A DNA stretch of 64,000 nt from Lasiosphaeria ovina (taxonomy: Eukaryota > Ascomycota > Sordariomycetes > Sordariales > Lasiosphaeriaceae), in assembly GCA_033439765.1 (NCBI GenBank), contig JAULSN010000002.1, positions 4,092,001-4,156,000 of the forward strand, written 5' to 3'. Positions 10,921 to 22,666 of the stretch are shown one piece after another. Both the position numbers and the translations under genes were made by a program. Position 1 is the stretch's first letter. The number at the start of each line of letters is the position of its first letter. Under the pieces are notes generated by a model that searched no databases, was not told the origin of the DNA, and was given only the letters and a program-made list of their open reading frames with translations.

Positions 10921-11394
10921 GAGACGCAGCTCACGTACGAGATGATGAACCGCGACAGCGCCATCCTGCTGGCCAAGGAAGCCGCGCGGGAGAAGGTGAG
11001 GGCCTTCGGCTACGTGTCGGCGGCGGGCGGCGCGCCGGTGCTGCCGGCGCGGTACATCACGACCAAGCGCGAGGCCGAGGACGTCATCGCGGGCGAGTTC
11101 GGCGGGCCGGGCGGCATGCGCGGCGTCTTCTTCCGGCCACCGTTCATGTATGACAGCTCGCGGGCGCTGACGATGCCGCTGGCCGGCCTGTCGGCGGCGG
11201 GCGCCATGGTCAACGGGCTCACGGGCGGCATCTTGGGCGGCTTCCTGGGGACCGCCGTGGTGAAGCCGCTCAAGGCGGACCTCGTCGCCGACGCCGTGGT
11301 CGAGGCGCTCGACGACGAGAGCGTGCGGGGCCCCGTCGAGGTAGCTCAGCTGGAGGAGCTGGGCAACAAGTCGTGGCGGAAAACTATGGTTTGA
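10289..11394 (+). CDS. COQ11: NAD(P)-binding protein, Coq11-like (mitochondrial)
   Basis: Exon 1 is 10289-10395 and exon 2 is 10560-11394, with a 164-nt intron (donor GTGCGA, branch CACTAAC, acceptor CACAG). Product is 313 residues. The N-terminal Rossmann loop VVCGGSGFLGSRIC (9-22) and the joined WDVTSISRSGQPQW identify an atypical short-chain dehydrogenase/NAD-epimerase-like protein of the YLR290C/Coq11 group, which in yeast associates with the coenzyme Q synthome. Later motifs are WERADIFRP, LTGADFVVHSMGILLEADYK, YVSAAGGAPVLPARYITTKREAE (the active-site-like Y-x3-K region) and GVFFRPPFMYD. A glutamine/serine-rich insert (about residues 125-157) encoded by CAG/AGC repeats interrupts the fold, probably as a surface loop. 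The gene is convergent with SYF2, 223 bp apart. Confidence 0.85.
10842..10920. repeat. CAG/AGC triplet repeats in COQ11 exon 2
   Basis: Two triplet tracts (10842-10860 encoding Gln, 10892-10920 encoding Ser) separated by a short unique segment. Both stay in frame within the coding exon. Confidence 0.9.
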
Positions 11395-11617
11395 GAAATC
11401 TTGTTCTGGTCAAAAAGGGTGTTTTAAATACGTGTATGATTGAACCGTTGTCGCATTACGCAACTCTGCCCTGTTGTATTCCGTTCACCCTGTACCCATA
11501 TATAGAATGTACAATCCGATACCCGGACGAGAGACCCGACCCAGAAAAATCGCTTGTTGATGATAACGTTGCAAAACAAGAAAGAAACCCCAGTAAACGC
11601 CCTCTTCCGTCTCGCGC

Positions 11618-12610
11618 CTAAACCATGGTGCCACGCTCAAAACTCTCCCGGATCTCGGCCGTGTATTTGTTGTAGAAGCGCTCGAGCTTCTGGTTGAACT
11701 GCTTGTTCTTCTCGTTGATATAGGTAACATCACCCCCGTCGTCGCCGTTCTTGGCGATGCGCTGGGCGCGCTTCTTGAGGGCGGCCTCCTCTGCTTTGCG
11801 CATGTCGGCGACAAGGCGGTCAACGGCCGACTTGTCGGGCTTGTGCTGGGCAAAGTCGGTAGAGTCGGCGGTACTGAAGAAAGAGCCGTCTTTGTCGACG
11901 GCGATCATCTCGCCATCGTCCGTCTCGACAATCTCGAGGGTGCCGGCGGCGGCGGCCTTCTGGATGGCTGCCATCTTGTCGCGCGTGTAGCGCTCGAGGT
12001 CCGGGTCGCCCATGTTGCGCAGCTGGCGCTTGTAGGCCTTCTCGCTCTCGCGGCCGTAGTCCCGGAAGGCCGTGTCGTCGCGGTGTCCCTCCTTCTTGCG
12101 CACCCGCTTGTCCCACCGCTCCGTCTCTTCGATCGTCCAGTCCCACGCCCGCTTGCGCTCGAAGTCGCCGCCCTCCTCCTCCACGTCGGCCTTGAGCAGC
12201 TTGTGCGACACGATAGCGTGCTTGCGTCCCAGCGCGGTCAGCTTGCCGGGGTCCACCGCCAGCCGCTGCGACTCGCGCGCCGCCTCCTTCAGGTTCTGTT
12301 CCGACGAGGTCTTGGCCCGCGCCTGCAGCGCCCGGAACCGCGCCAGCCGCTCCTGCGCCTTGGCGGCGGCGTCTTCGGCGGTAGCAGCAGGGGCGGAAGC
12401 AGAGGCTTCAGCTGTTGGCTCTGCTGGCGTCGGTTCTGGTGAGGGTTCGGGCGCTGCTAATTTCTCGATGGCCACCGCCGGCGAGGGCTCAGGCGCTGGC
12501 TCACCGGGCTGTGCCATCTCTGTATCTATCGATTCACTAGCCGCTTCCTTCTCGGGCGCTGCCTTGGCCTTCTTTGAGGCGGCTACCTTTCGCTTCTTTG
12601 CCGGAGGCAT
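11618..12610 (-). CDS. SYF2: Pre-mRNA-splicing factor Syf2
   Basis: Single exon, 330 residues. Syf2 is a component of the Prp19-associated (NTC) spliceosome complex. The start is the ATG at 12610, which opens MPPAKKRKVAASKKAK, a nuclear-localisation-like stretch. An Ala/Pro/Glu-rich low-complexity region follows (about 20-95). The conserved SYF2 domain then runs to the end: ERLARFRALQARAK, ERKRAWDWTIEETERWDKRVRKKEGHRDDTAFRDYGRESEKAYKRQL, and the signature tail NEKNKQFNQKLERFYNKYTAEIRESFERGTMV. An open frame extends upstream to about 12796 but has no family resemblance, so I kept the internal ATG. Closest neighbour is the convergent COQ11-like gene. Confidence 0.92.
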   Translation of the reverse strand: MPPAKKRKVAASKKAKAAPEKEAASESIDTEMAQPGEPAPEPSPAVAIEKLAAPEPSPEPTPAEPTAEASASAPAATAEDAAAKAQERLARFRALQARAKTSSEQNLKEAARESQRLAVDPGKLTALGRKHAIVSHKLLKADVEEEGGDFERKRAWDWTIEETERWDKRVRKKEGHRDDTAFRDYGRESEKAYKRQLRNMGDPDLERYTRDKMAAIQKAAAAGTLEIVETDDGEMIAVDKDGSFFSTADSTDFAQHKPDKSAVDRLVADMRKAEEAALKKRAQRIAKNGDDGGDVTYINEKNKQFNQKLERFYNKYTAEIRESFERGTMV

Positions 12611-13303
12611 GTTGCTCAGGTGGGTGACTTGTTGCAGGCGGTATTGAGTTTGGCTACAGCAGCAATGGTTGGTGGTTGACGTTGGTTTCTGTTTGGCGGG
12701 GGTTGTTTGGCTTCCGGAATGGAGAACGGAACGTGAAGCAAATGTCAAATGGCAGGGGAGAGCACAGACCACCGTACACGTGTAGACCCTAGGCATCTGG
12801 TAGGCGGTCGCTTCACTCCGTACTGGTTATGGAATTACTGTATATACAATACAATGGATACGTATTCAGTACGTGATGTATGGAATACTCTGGACCTTTC
12901 ATTTTATTATAATATCTGAAATTAAGACGAAAGTGAGAATGAAGTCTTAGCTTTGGTCCCTTGATGTATGCGAACCTTGAAAGCAACAGAAGAGCCTTGT
13001 TACCCTCATGGAAACTGTCACTCACACATGTTAAATGTAAACACTGGACGGGCAGGCCCACCGGTAATAAGTCTGCCCAATCCCACGGGGTATTCAATGG
13101 GCACTAACAGGGAAACAGCCCGCTGTGGCAGGGTGCATTTGACAGGCAGCCCGAACCCCAGGTTTCCCCAGACGCCGAGCGTTAGCCTGTCATCTAATTG
13201 TCTCAATCAAGCTCTGGGTGTTCAACAGTCCAACCACGTCCATGAAGTATCCGTAAGCCCACTATCAGTCCTAGACAAACACTACTAGTTCAGAAACCGC
13301 GCG
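12611..13303. other. Intergenic region upstream of SYF2
   Basis: This gap separates divergent SYF2 and the hypothetical ORF at 13304. It is AT-rich between 12830 and 12960. No gene recognised. Confidence 0.4.
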
Positions 13304-14275
13304 ATGGCGCAACCGCTGAAAAGAGGCAAGATGCCGTGGATGGGACGGTCATTACTAGTGCAGGCGCAGGGCCGCACGAGGACCCGAGGCCATATCAAAG
13401 CCGCAGCCATACTCAGCAGGTCCAGGAACATCCACATCGGCGGGCGACCAAAGCCATCACCTTCGTCAACATTGTTTGAGCTGCCCCCGGCGATCATCGA
13501 CCTCGATTCAGAAGACAGCCCTCACGTCCGACCGTCTGACTTCAGAGACGAGCTGGAGATGTGGGAGCAGTGGAGGGAAGTCCCCGAGCTTAATGATTTG
13601 CAAGAGCGCGTGGCCAACTTCAAGGTTGAGGCAGAGGCATCAAAGACGCGATGGGAAGACTGGCCCTTACCGGGCCAACCTCGCCGCCTCACGGAACGCG
13701 ATATCCTGGCCACGGTCTTCCTGGGTACCGATTCTCCACAGCCAGCGACGGAGCAGAGTGAATCTAATGGAAACGGACAACATCGACTCGGAAGACTTGA
13801 CCAGCCAATGTTCGGTAGCCTGTCCAAGGACTTTCTCGACTCGATTGGCATCTCGCTCCGCATCTCGGCCGACAACCAATTCACCGTCCAAGTCCTTCTC
13901 AGCCGACTTGCCGTCCAGTCTCAGATGCCACCGTCCCCCACAGAGGATGACCTATATGACAAATTCAGGACGAGCACCCGCGAGTCTTCTTTGAGTTTCC
14001 ACGACCTGAAAAGGATGCTTGCCTCGTTGCTTCAGACCGACTCCGGCCGCCGCGTCCTGTCTCGGTCTGTAGGCGACATCATTCGTGCTTGTGCCAAGTT
14101 CCGCTCCGAACCCCAAGCTTCCATCCTCGTCCTTCTTAAGCAAGTCGAGTTTGCCCTAGCAGCGCGGGGTCTGCCCTTTGATATGGCCTCCCATTCCCAA
14201 GGCACGTGGTTGAAAGACCGTCTAGACAACATCACAGCCCGGGACATCACAGATACACCGACATCCAGGTCTTAG
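13304..14275 (+). CDS. Hypothetical protein, 323 residues
   Basis: An uninterrupted ATG-to-stop ORF with a codon pattern like the neighbouring genes. I do not recognise a family. The first ~50 residues (MAQPLKRGKMPWMGRSLLVQ ... HIKAAAILSRSRNIHIGGRPK) are basic, hydroxylated and almost free of acidic residues, which resembles a mitochondrial presequence. The body contains DELEMWEQWREVPELNDLQERVANFKVEAEA, a probable helix, and DKFRTSTRESSLSFHDLKRMLASLLQTDSGRRVLSRSVGDIIRACAKF, another helical block. No TM segment. It may be a lineage-restricted protein, or the 5' part of a longer gene whose 3' exons I could not find. Confidence 0.5.
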   Translation: MAQPLKRGKMPWMGRSLLVQAQGRTRTRGHIKAAAILSRSRNIHIGGRPKPSPSSTLFELPPAIIDLDSEDSPHVRPSDFRDELEMWEQWREVPELNDLQERVANFKVEAEASKTRWEDWPLPGQPRRLTERDILATVFLGTDSPQPATEQSESNGNGQHRLGRLDQPMFGSLSKDFLDSIGISLRISADNQFTVQVLLSRLAVQSQMPPSPTEDDLYDKFRTSTRESSLSFHDLKRMLASLLQTDSGRRVLSRSVGDIIRACAKFRSEPQASILVLLKQVEFALAARGLPFDMASHSQGTWLKDRLDNITARDITDTPTSRS

Positions 14276-17200
14276 TATCATCTCTCCAGGAACTACAACA
14301 TCCACTTTCAACAACCACCGCATACCCGCCTCGCGTCTCGCAGGCAGGCCATGTTTACGGGGCTCCCTTTTCGCTCATGAGAATCGAGTCCAGGGCTGGG
14401 GTTGTTATTAGTACAAACCCCTCAGGCCATGGATGCTCGTCCTGCACCTTATTACCGCCATATGGCGAGCAAGTGCGACTTTAACTTATGAGTTACATAT
14501 ATATGCACATGTGCTCTCGGCCCGGGGTATCCTCTCCACGTCAATCTTCCTTTTACCCAACTCGCCAGTACAGAAGGACCGACTGGGGTCGGATTCCACA
14601 GAGCATGTGGCAGAAATAATTGGCATCGGACAAGGCGATCGAATGTTTGACGATGGATAGAGGATAGAAGCGTGTTTTGTGTAGTTATAGTATGCTTTTG
14701 GCCCGAACTGGCCGAGATCTAAGACTACATATTCGTACACACTCTAAGGCTGAACTCTGAGGTTTTTTTTACTTCGCTTCTCGTTCCTAACTTGAACTGC
14801 CTCGGGATCCCAGCTGCCTAGAACGTTGGAGAGAAGCTCAAGGGCCACCAGCTGCAACTTGAGAAATAAAAGTCACTGTACTGCACTGTTGTAGAGCATC
14901 GAGCACCAGGCACGCCTTTCTGCATCAACCACGTCGGCTTCTATCCATCTGTCCTATAAGTTCTTAGCGAGTTGCTTCCACCCAGTGGGAAATGTTGCAA
15001 GAAGCTCGTCCCTGAATATTGCTCAGATAGAGAGTAAATCCTGTCCAGAAGACAGGCAGACAGCGAACCCCAGGAACAAACTTGGCTTCAGATTGACGGA
15101 TCCGTGAAGTAGGCTCAAACGGATAATTTGGAGTCTCTCCGGCAGTATCCTTCTATAAAAGGTCCGTTCCGCGATAGGCTATAAGTATCCCTACTCTGGA
15201 TGACAGCTATTGAGGGTTTGCCTGCATTGGTAGTGCAGGTAGGTGACAGCCGTCCAAGAAGGCGTCAGTGGTTGGACGGGTATGTGAATCAATATTTACC
15301 TCCCTCTTACTCTACTGTCATCAACCTTGTTGGTTTCGAGGCCATCGATACTTGTATTTATCAACAGTTTGTATTTGCTAGTGCAATCGTGGGGTGTGCG
15401 CCTCAGACATCTGTACGGTGTTGCTGGTATGACCTGGTATTGGAGCTGGACGCGCGAGGATGTATACACTTAGACCACTTTTCACCACTAAATATCTGGG
15501 GGAAAATAGTCAGGGAATCCGGACCTAAAAAGATCAAGAAAACTGCTCGAGGCATCAAATAACCCGCCGCCTGGGCCCGAGACGCGTCGAGAGAGAATCA
15601 ATATGACGCAAGCCACAAACAGCGGTCAGGATGGAAAAGGCGGTAAACGGAATCTGACCACGAGACTAGAAGCTAAACGCCATTTTATGACGAAATGCCG
15701 TCTCATGTGAATAAAAAAGCACCAGTGCACACCATGTCAACCTCATCTTGCGTGATCAGGTGGAATGAGCCCAGAAAACGTACAGAATAGCCATACAGAG
15801 AGGCCGGGTGTTGTCTGGGTTCACCCACCCGGCCCCAATGTCAGCAATACAGCGAGCGAAGTGATCACACCTTGTTTTCTTAGCAGTGAGCTAACTTTTC
15901 TCGCTGACCTGACCCGCCTTCCTTCGGTCTGGCCGCAGCCTTCAAAATTCCGTCTTCGGCGTCGGATATGGCGTGAATCAGGGCAACAGTTTCCGGGCAT
16001 CTGGGTGTGTGCCATGGTGATAAGTCAGGGTGTTCGCCATGTGCCCTTGTCCATGCTGGCCCAGACTGTCGGGACACGCCATCGGACTCAAGGGCGTCAT
16101 TGATGCACCACATTGTCCAAAAGAAACGGCCCGTCGTGTTATGATTTGCAGAGCTGCCAGCCTGCACGACCCTGAAGTCCACCAAGCTGGCTAAAAACTC
16201 CGGTTCGCTGCGCAGGATAAAAGGCTGGGGGGGTGGAAAATCTCGGCGCGAAATCGGAGCAAGAGGACTTCCATGCGCATCTCACATACGGACCAGTCCT
16301 CAGAACCCCTCCGAATCCGCTCTGCGAACACGGGCAGGCTTCCTTCCTTCAAGGTTTTTGTTTTCTAGTCCTTTGGCTTCACTCCTCGGAGCCGGATAAT
16401 ATGCAAGCGCTAGAAGGCCAGACCACCTTGCCAACACTTAGGCCTACAGGCTTCGGTCCGGACTCTTGAAGTTCCCGCCATTTCTCCACCAACGCGCGGA
16501 ACTAACCAGTCTCTTGGCAGATTTCGACATACCTCGACAGGCTTGGCAGAAGTTGGAACGAGGATATATCTGGAGATTGCGACGACATTGGTTTCTGGCT
16601 GGGTTTGTTCCACTGCTTCTCTGGCATCTGATGAGCAAAGGAGAGAGCAGCGGGAGAAAGAAGGGTGACGCGGGTCCTTGTGTTCGACTGTTCGACACAT
16701 TCAGGCTGCATACTCAGTACATCCACTCGAAAACGTCCCTAAACGTCGTCTGCAGGGCCGTGGGTCTTGGGCCCCCACCAGGAGGGGGAAAATAAGTATA
16801 ACAAGGCCTTGAAAACCCGGCCCTATCCGCTTCCATCAATAATACTGTGGTGTTGCTGGGCTTATCCCATATCTCGGGGCCGTGTCGGAGCAGCACGATT
16901 GGCCGGCGAGTGGCATTATCTACACAATATGCCTTATCACATGCAATAGGCCGAGGCAGGAAGACCAAAAGAGCTCTACCGCTTGCATAGTGTGGCTGAT
17001 CTGTGCCAGTCCCTCGTACGGGCGAGCTTCTAGATTGCTCCAACAGTCCGGAGGCCCCCCAAGCCGCTGCAATCACTTACGCATTGGAGAGGGGCGACTT
17101 ATCGGCAGCCAGCTTGCCACGGGTGCGGGCCCGCGTTATTGGGTATCGTTTCCGTGTTTTTTGAATGGAGCTGATAGAGGGTTGGCGCGCCAACCCGGGC

Positions 17201-18150
17201 TGCCAGGCCGCTTCCGACGCCGCTGGTCAAGTCCCGCAGAGGCCGGTCAGGAAACTCTGCTTCCCGGGCTATCGAGAGCTTGTCTGGACATCTGCACCTC
17301 TGTGCAGGCAGCGTCTCGGTCAGGGAAGTGCATGGGGTTGCAGCACCCTCGACAAACCGGATGCGACTGGCACCACCCGAAATACCACGTGCAGCGAGAA
17401 AGTGGGGCCACAGACTCTCCCGGAGCCGATGTCTGGTCGCCCCTGATTTGCTTGAGCTGCCAGAAGATATGGAAATAGGATGACAGATAGCGACCAAACC
17501 GGAGACGCAGCCGTGAAGACGGGGCAGCAGAGAGTCTCTGCCGCTTGAACCGAGAGCTCGATGAGGTCAAGGAGGTTGAGTGGAAGCCTGGGGAGCGGAG
17601 CCCTCAGCCCACGCATACGCCGCATCGACCTCATCGAAGCTTCCCCCACGCCCGGCGGCCGAACCTAAAAAAGGCCTTTGACGGCTCGGACGGCTTGAAA
17701 TTGAGTATCCATCCCATTTTCGCGTTCAGGAGGCAGGTCGCCGCGGACCGGCGTCCAGAGACCGGATCGCGCCCCTCCCCTTGGCATGGATCCCAAGATC
17801 ATGGCGCAAAGGGCCGTGGGTACGTGTTGTGCGCGGGCCGATCTTGGATGCCATCCTGTTAGCGCACAGCGTTAATGGCGCCTGTGCAGAGCTGCTGCAC
17901 AGGCTTGCTACCCGCCTGTCTCCCTACCGCCGAGTAATAATCAGCTCAGAAGCTGCAACGACGTCAATTCAGAGGAGCTAGAAGCGTATCGTCTGCAGAT
18001 TAGCTGCACCACTAATGCAACCCGGACTGGGCTTTTGATGAAAACTTACCTTCGCGGCTGCCGAACAAGGGAGGTCGTCGATACCATGTTATGGAGTATG
18101 TACCTCTGTTTGGGCCATAGAGACAGACAGACTCAAGAGAGCCGTTTGTC
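14276..18150. other. Gene-poor region, first part
   Basis: Several ORFs of 60-130 codons occur on both strands (for example 15200-15562 +), but none shows a domain, convincing start context or splice continuation. No tRNA, 5S rRNA or transposase signature found by eye. Base composition is mixed and not strongly AT-biased. Confidence 0.4.
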
Positions 18151-21100
18151 TAGATGTTGTTGCACGGTGCTATCCCCACGTACCTATTGGCAGCCGACAA
18201 CCACGCGCCCCCAAGTCGTCCAGCTCTCTTGAACGGGGCTGGCTGGCTCTGCCGGTGATGCCGTCGGTTAGACTTAGAATAGCACTGGCTTGGCCATCCC
18301 ACAAAGACAAGACCATTTTTGGACGTGGGGTGATGCCCCGAAATAACGGATCGGTTGGCCGTGTCTCGCCCAAAAACGAGCGTGAGACGCGGCCGGCAGG
18401 ATTCCTCTCCGATGACAGCCCCTTCTTGCAGCTTCAACAAGCCGGCGGTGCCAGGGAGAGGGGATCTGAGGTGTGGGAACCCTGATGGACCCTCGCTGGA
18501 TCGTCCTATCCGAAGGGCGGGAAGCACTGACATACAACTGTTGGTGGAAATGCAGCAGTGCTGCTGGCTGGCGTATTGGATCATGGCGTGATGCCCTGAC
18601 ATGTCGTCGTCATTTGAGCCAAGCAAGGTACGCAGTAGAATACAGCATGGAGTCCACGAAGGGGGGGGGGGGGTTTTTTTTAATTTAATCTTGCGATGTT
18701 TTCGGTGACAAGAATACATGTGCGGTGAGCCACGGGCCACCGGGCAGCCGGGACCCGACCATTGGGCACTGTACATAGTATGTACGTACCTATAACCTGG
18801 GGTGGGTGGGGACATGAGGCTGTGGAAAGGAAAAGGAAAAGAAAAGAAAAAAAAGATGACAGCCAGGGCCAAGGTAGGGAGGCTGACGCTCATCAACGAC
18901 GACGAACTCCTTGGTATTGGCGTCACACCAATGGGCGGCTAGGACTAGACACGAACTGCTCGGTGTGATAGACAGGGGAGCTATTGTGGCGGCGGGACGT
19001 CGAGCTCATGACCTCCAGAGTGCACAGCGATTGCTGATCAAAAGCGGACTGGGCATGGGCGTGTTTCTGACGCGTGTTTTGAAGAGCAAAATGTCACGGT
19101 TCTAGCAGCAATTAAAAGCGTATATGGTAGTACCTTCCATTGATCCCAGGCTCAGTTATGGAAGGAAGGACCTTGATGGCCTCCAGGGTTTTGAGCACGT
19201 TCCTTCTAGTCTCTACACGTGTAAAACGTCTAATATCAGATGGGAAGCTCCTGCCTGATTTCGCGATTGGCGCCCACCTGAGGAAAGGTCAGTATTCTCG
19301 TTATAACTGTCCACTCTGGTATGTGAGGTTACTGTTACAATCCTCAAGAACTCGTGGTACTATACCTGCCGGGTTTACTACCAGTTATGTTCCTTCTAGT
19401 TGGTGGGCGGGTGAAGTACGGAGTACCTATCGAGGTGGATGTGGTTGGGAGCCGTTTACATATACCTTACGGGTTACCTGAGGACGGGACCTTCTAGTTC
19501 AATTTCTCCCAGAGATATGATCGCCATGGAACATTTTCAACTTTCCTACCCCCATAGGGTCTGCCTCCAGCTCGATGCAGAGCGGGACGCCACCGGCCTC
19601 TATGGGCAGCTGTGACTATCTTGAAAGGTCTTCCTGCAGAGCAATACGACCCGGGCAGGACCCGCTCGTCAGGTAACCTGGAAAAGAACTGGAGGCCGAG
19701 AACCCGATTTCGGTACATACTACTAGTAGTATTTGCGTGGTACGAAGACAGTAGCGAATATGGACAGAATATCACAACATTCTGGCAACATTTGTGCGCC
19801 CTGCCAACCGCGTCATGGGCAAATTCCATCATTGACCCCACGGCATTTGTCACAGGACCGCTCCGGGTCACCCAGAAGAATATCTTGCGCATGTCGCAGA
19901 CAAAGCGGTGGATTCTCCCAGATTGAGGTCAGCACGGCTGCTCCACTGCGAGCTTACATGATCGATCACGCCTGCGACCCCTTGTCCCGCACTGACAAGA
20001 CAGGGCTGGTTTTGGGTGGACCCCATAAGTCGCCCAGAGAAACAACACAGTGCCAGGGAACGAGACGCCTTCTTCCATTGACGCCGGAAAACCCCCTCAA
20101 GGCAATGCCCCTCTTTGGGTAACTCGAACCCCCCACACTTCCAGGTGACGACCCCTCTCAGCCCCTCTCTTGGGATGCTGCAAACCTGAGGATTTTAGCT
20201 AATCGCTGTGCTGTGCTGGGCGCGAAGGCTTGCCTACAAGAACCAGCTGGAACCCTTCTGCTCCCATGTGCCCCCCGTAGATTCTCGCTTTCCCCAGTTT
20301 CTCTCCGCGTCTCCCCAGTGCAATCTCCGCGCATCTTGACAGTAATCGAAAGCCTAAACCTTACTGGCATCCACCAAAGCCGGGTTATCAGCAGGGAGTA
20401 GCTTGGTAGGAAGAGCATTCGATTCGAGCCCGGTCCCAGCACCGAACACGCCGCACCCCTCGCCCTTACAATCCACACACCCCCCTCCAATGCCCACAGG
20501 CGCTCACTCGGGCAGACTGTGAAAGACGATTGGCCAGTCCCACAACCGCTGATCTCCGTTCTCGGCAACACTTCAAGACGAGACACTCGAAGCACGCAAG
20601 CTTGTCGACAAAATCAGCCAAAGACGGCCCTTATTTCGCGAAAGAGTCATCGAGCTCAGATAACGGGAGAAATCTGGCAGTTCGGGAACTTCTTGTTCTC
20701 TTATTTTAACATAAGACCATCCCATCGCCTGGCGCTCCACCTGGCCCCCTCCAGCAGACTCTCCACAACATAGCTTCCATCTGCTCTCTTTTATTACAAC
20801 AACTGCAAACCATCTTTTTTTCTTGTTGATCTCTTCCAAGTCAATTAGCCTTTTGGAAACCAATTGAAATACCGTCGTACACCAGCGGCCCAGTATTTGC
20901 CTGCCACGAAATCGATTGCTCGTGGATTATCCTGTTGCAGACCGAGTCAACTCCGGCCTGGCGTCACACACAGCCAATTCAACGCCGTTGACCCGACGGA
21001 TACCGATCCGAGATCAGCTTCCTGATCAACAGCCCAACACCCTCGCAACGACGCAGGACTAGACTCCAACAGGAGTCTGGGTTGTTATCTAGACCAACGA

Positions 21101-21538
21101 CAACCGAGTCAACCTCTGGCCTAGACTTTGCCTAGAGCAATCCGCCTATTGCACTACTTTAGCTTCCTTTCCTGGACAGACGCTATTGACTGCACCAGCA
21201 TCCCACCCTCTTTTTCCAGAAGCGAAAGAGACCGCAGGGAGAGAGAAAAATCCCCCCTCCTTGCAGCTACATATTTGCCACCCCGTGAGCACACGACGCC
21301 CACGAGCTCGTCGAGTTGCAAATTTTTCTCCCTACTAGTCGCCCGAGAGAGCTCAAATAGCCCGTGCACTGCTCCGAGCCGTCGTCTCGGGTTCAGACAC
21401 ATCAGACACCCCCCAGGGCCACACAGACGGGTTCCGACTCTGTTTGCGAGACCCCGCATTTCTCGTCGCTCCTCCCGTTTGTGCCCCGACTTGGAGCAGC
21501 CAACCAGAGGAACGACGTCCGGATCAAGTCAGAACCCG
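18151..21538. other. Gene-poor region, second part, and ECL1 upstream leader
   Basis: No supported gene. The 13-G run at 18661-18673 is followed by T8 and sits in low-complexity sequence. From about 20900 to 21538 the sequence becomes C/T-rich and open in the ECL1 frame but lacks an in-frame ATG until 21539, which suits a long 5' UTR. Confidence 0.4.
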
Positions 21539-22666
21539 ATGCACCACCAACGTCGGAAGTCGGGCCACGGCTCTGGCAACTCATCTACGACGGATGTGCG
21601 GAAAGCGGTCACGGCCTCGGACTCGTCTTACAAGCTCAAGAACTCGTCGCGGCCCGCGCCAATGACGAGGAGGACTACGCCCCAAACGGCCCAAAAGCTG
21701 GGGAAATCCCCCAAGGACAGGGAGAGGGAATGGGAAGAGGAGCGGTGGTGGGACGAGGAGAGGGAAAGCTTTCCACAGTATTGGTATGTCATTGCACTGG
21801 CTGGATTTGTTTTTTGCCTTGCTTTTGGGGGCAATTTACGTTTCGCAATTGCGTGTGCCCTCAAAGGCTTCCTCTTTCATCAACCTGCATCGTCACCTGA
21901 TATGCAGGTGATTTGTGTTACGTCGGTGCTTGTTCCAATGAGGGGGAAGACACACCGACCGGGGCTGGCAAGTGCCGGACGTGCCGTTCCTGCATACATC
22001 GATTCTTGCATGGTCTGGAGAACGCCCGCTAACCGGCTGCGTCCCAGCATGATCTGCGAGAAGCAATTCCTCCCTTCGGGAGAGCTTTTCGTGTACTGTT
22101 CTGATGCGTGAGTCTTTATCTTTTTGTTTGAATTCTTTTTGGTTGTGTTTCCGGTGGCGGGCCGGCTGACCAAGAAAATCAGATGCCGGATTCATGACCA
22201 GACGGCGGATGGCGGTGCACCGCCAACTCCTAGCCACCATTCAAGGAGCCATGCTGCTGCGAGTTATCCATTCTACTCGGGCGTGCCCGAGCCCAGAGAT
22301 ATCATACCCCGTGCCTCGCCATCACGGCCTGGCTCCATGGCGTATTCCCCGCCATCGATTTCGCACACGTCGGCTATCGCTGCGCTACAGTCGCTTTCGA
22401 TCCGCCCGCCAAGTCCTCCGTCTCCAATTGGGACGTACCAGACGTCCATGTGGCCCTTCACTCGGAGCGCTGCAACAAGCCCGAGTTCGTCGTACACGCG
22501 ACCCGTGTCGGGAATGTTCCCATCGACGTATGACGGCGCCTACTACGGGGCCGGTACTGCCAGTGCGTACGGCACCAGTTCTGATCGGCCGCTGCCGTCG
22601 AGGAGACCAGGCATCTACTCGAGACCCAAGAGCATCGAGCTGGTGACGCCCATGATGGGACGGTGA
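21539..22666 (+). CDS. ECL1: Life-span regulatory factor (Ecl1-type zinc motif)
   Basis: Three exons, 21539-21783, 22048-22107 and 22183-22666, encode 262 residues. The introns are 264 and 75 nt (donors GTATGT and GTGAGT, acceptors CAG). Splicing assembles FPQYCMICEKQFLPSGELFVYCSDACR (about residues 79-105), a CxxC...C-x3-C arrangement typical of Ecl1-family proteins, small zinc-binding factors that extend chronological life span in fission yeast under nutrient limitation. The flanks are disordered: a basic N-terminus (MHHQRRKSGHGSGN) with a charged WEEERWWDEERE segment, and a Ser/Pro-rich tail ending SIELVTPMMGR. The start is the first in-frame ATG after a long open leader. The zinc motif is clear; function in this species is inferred. 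Confidence 0.8.

Noticed and set aside
12611..12796. Upstream extension of SYF2
   Set aside because: The extended N-terminus has no family match; MPPAKKRK is a normal Syf2 start.
15200..15562. 120-codon ORF on the + strand
   Set aside because: It starts with ATG, but I see no similarity, no splice continuation and no coding bias.
18150..18926. 258-codon ORF on the minus strand
   Set aside because: It reads through homopolymers and low-complexity sequence with no conserved block.
20400..20475. Possible tRNA-like segment with ATTCGATTCGAG
   Set aside because: No A-box, no cloverleaf pairing and no acceptor stem could be drawn.
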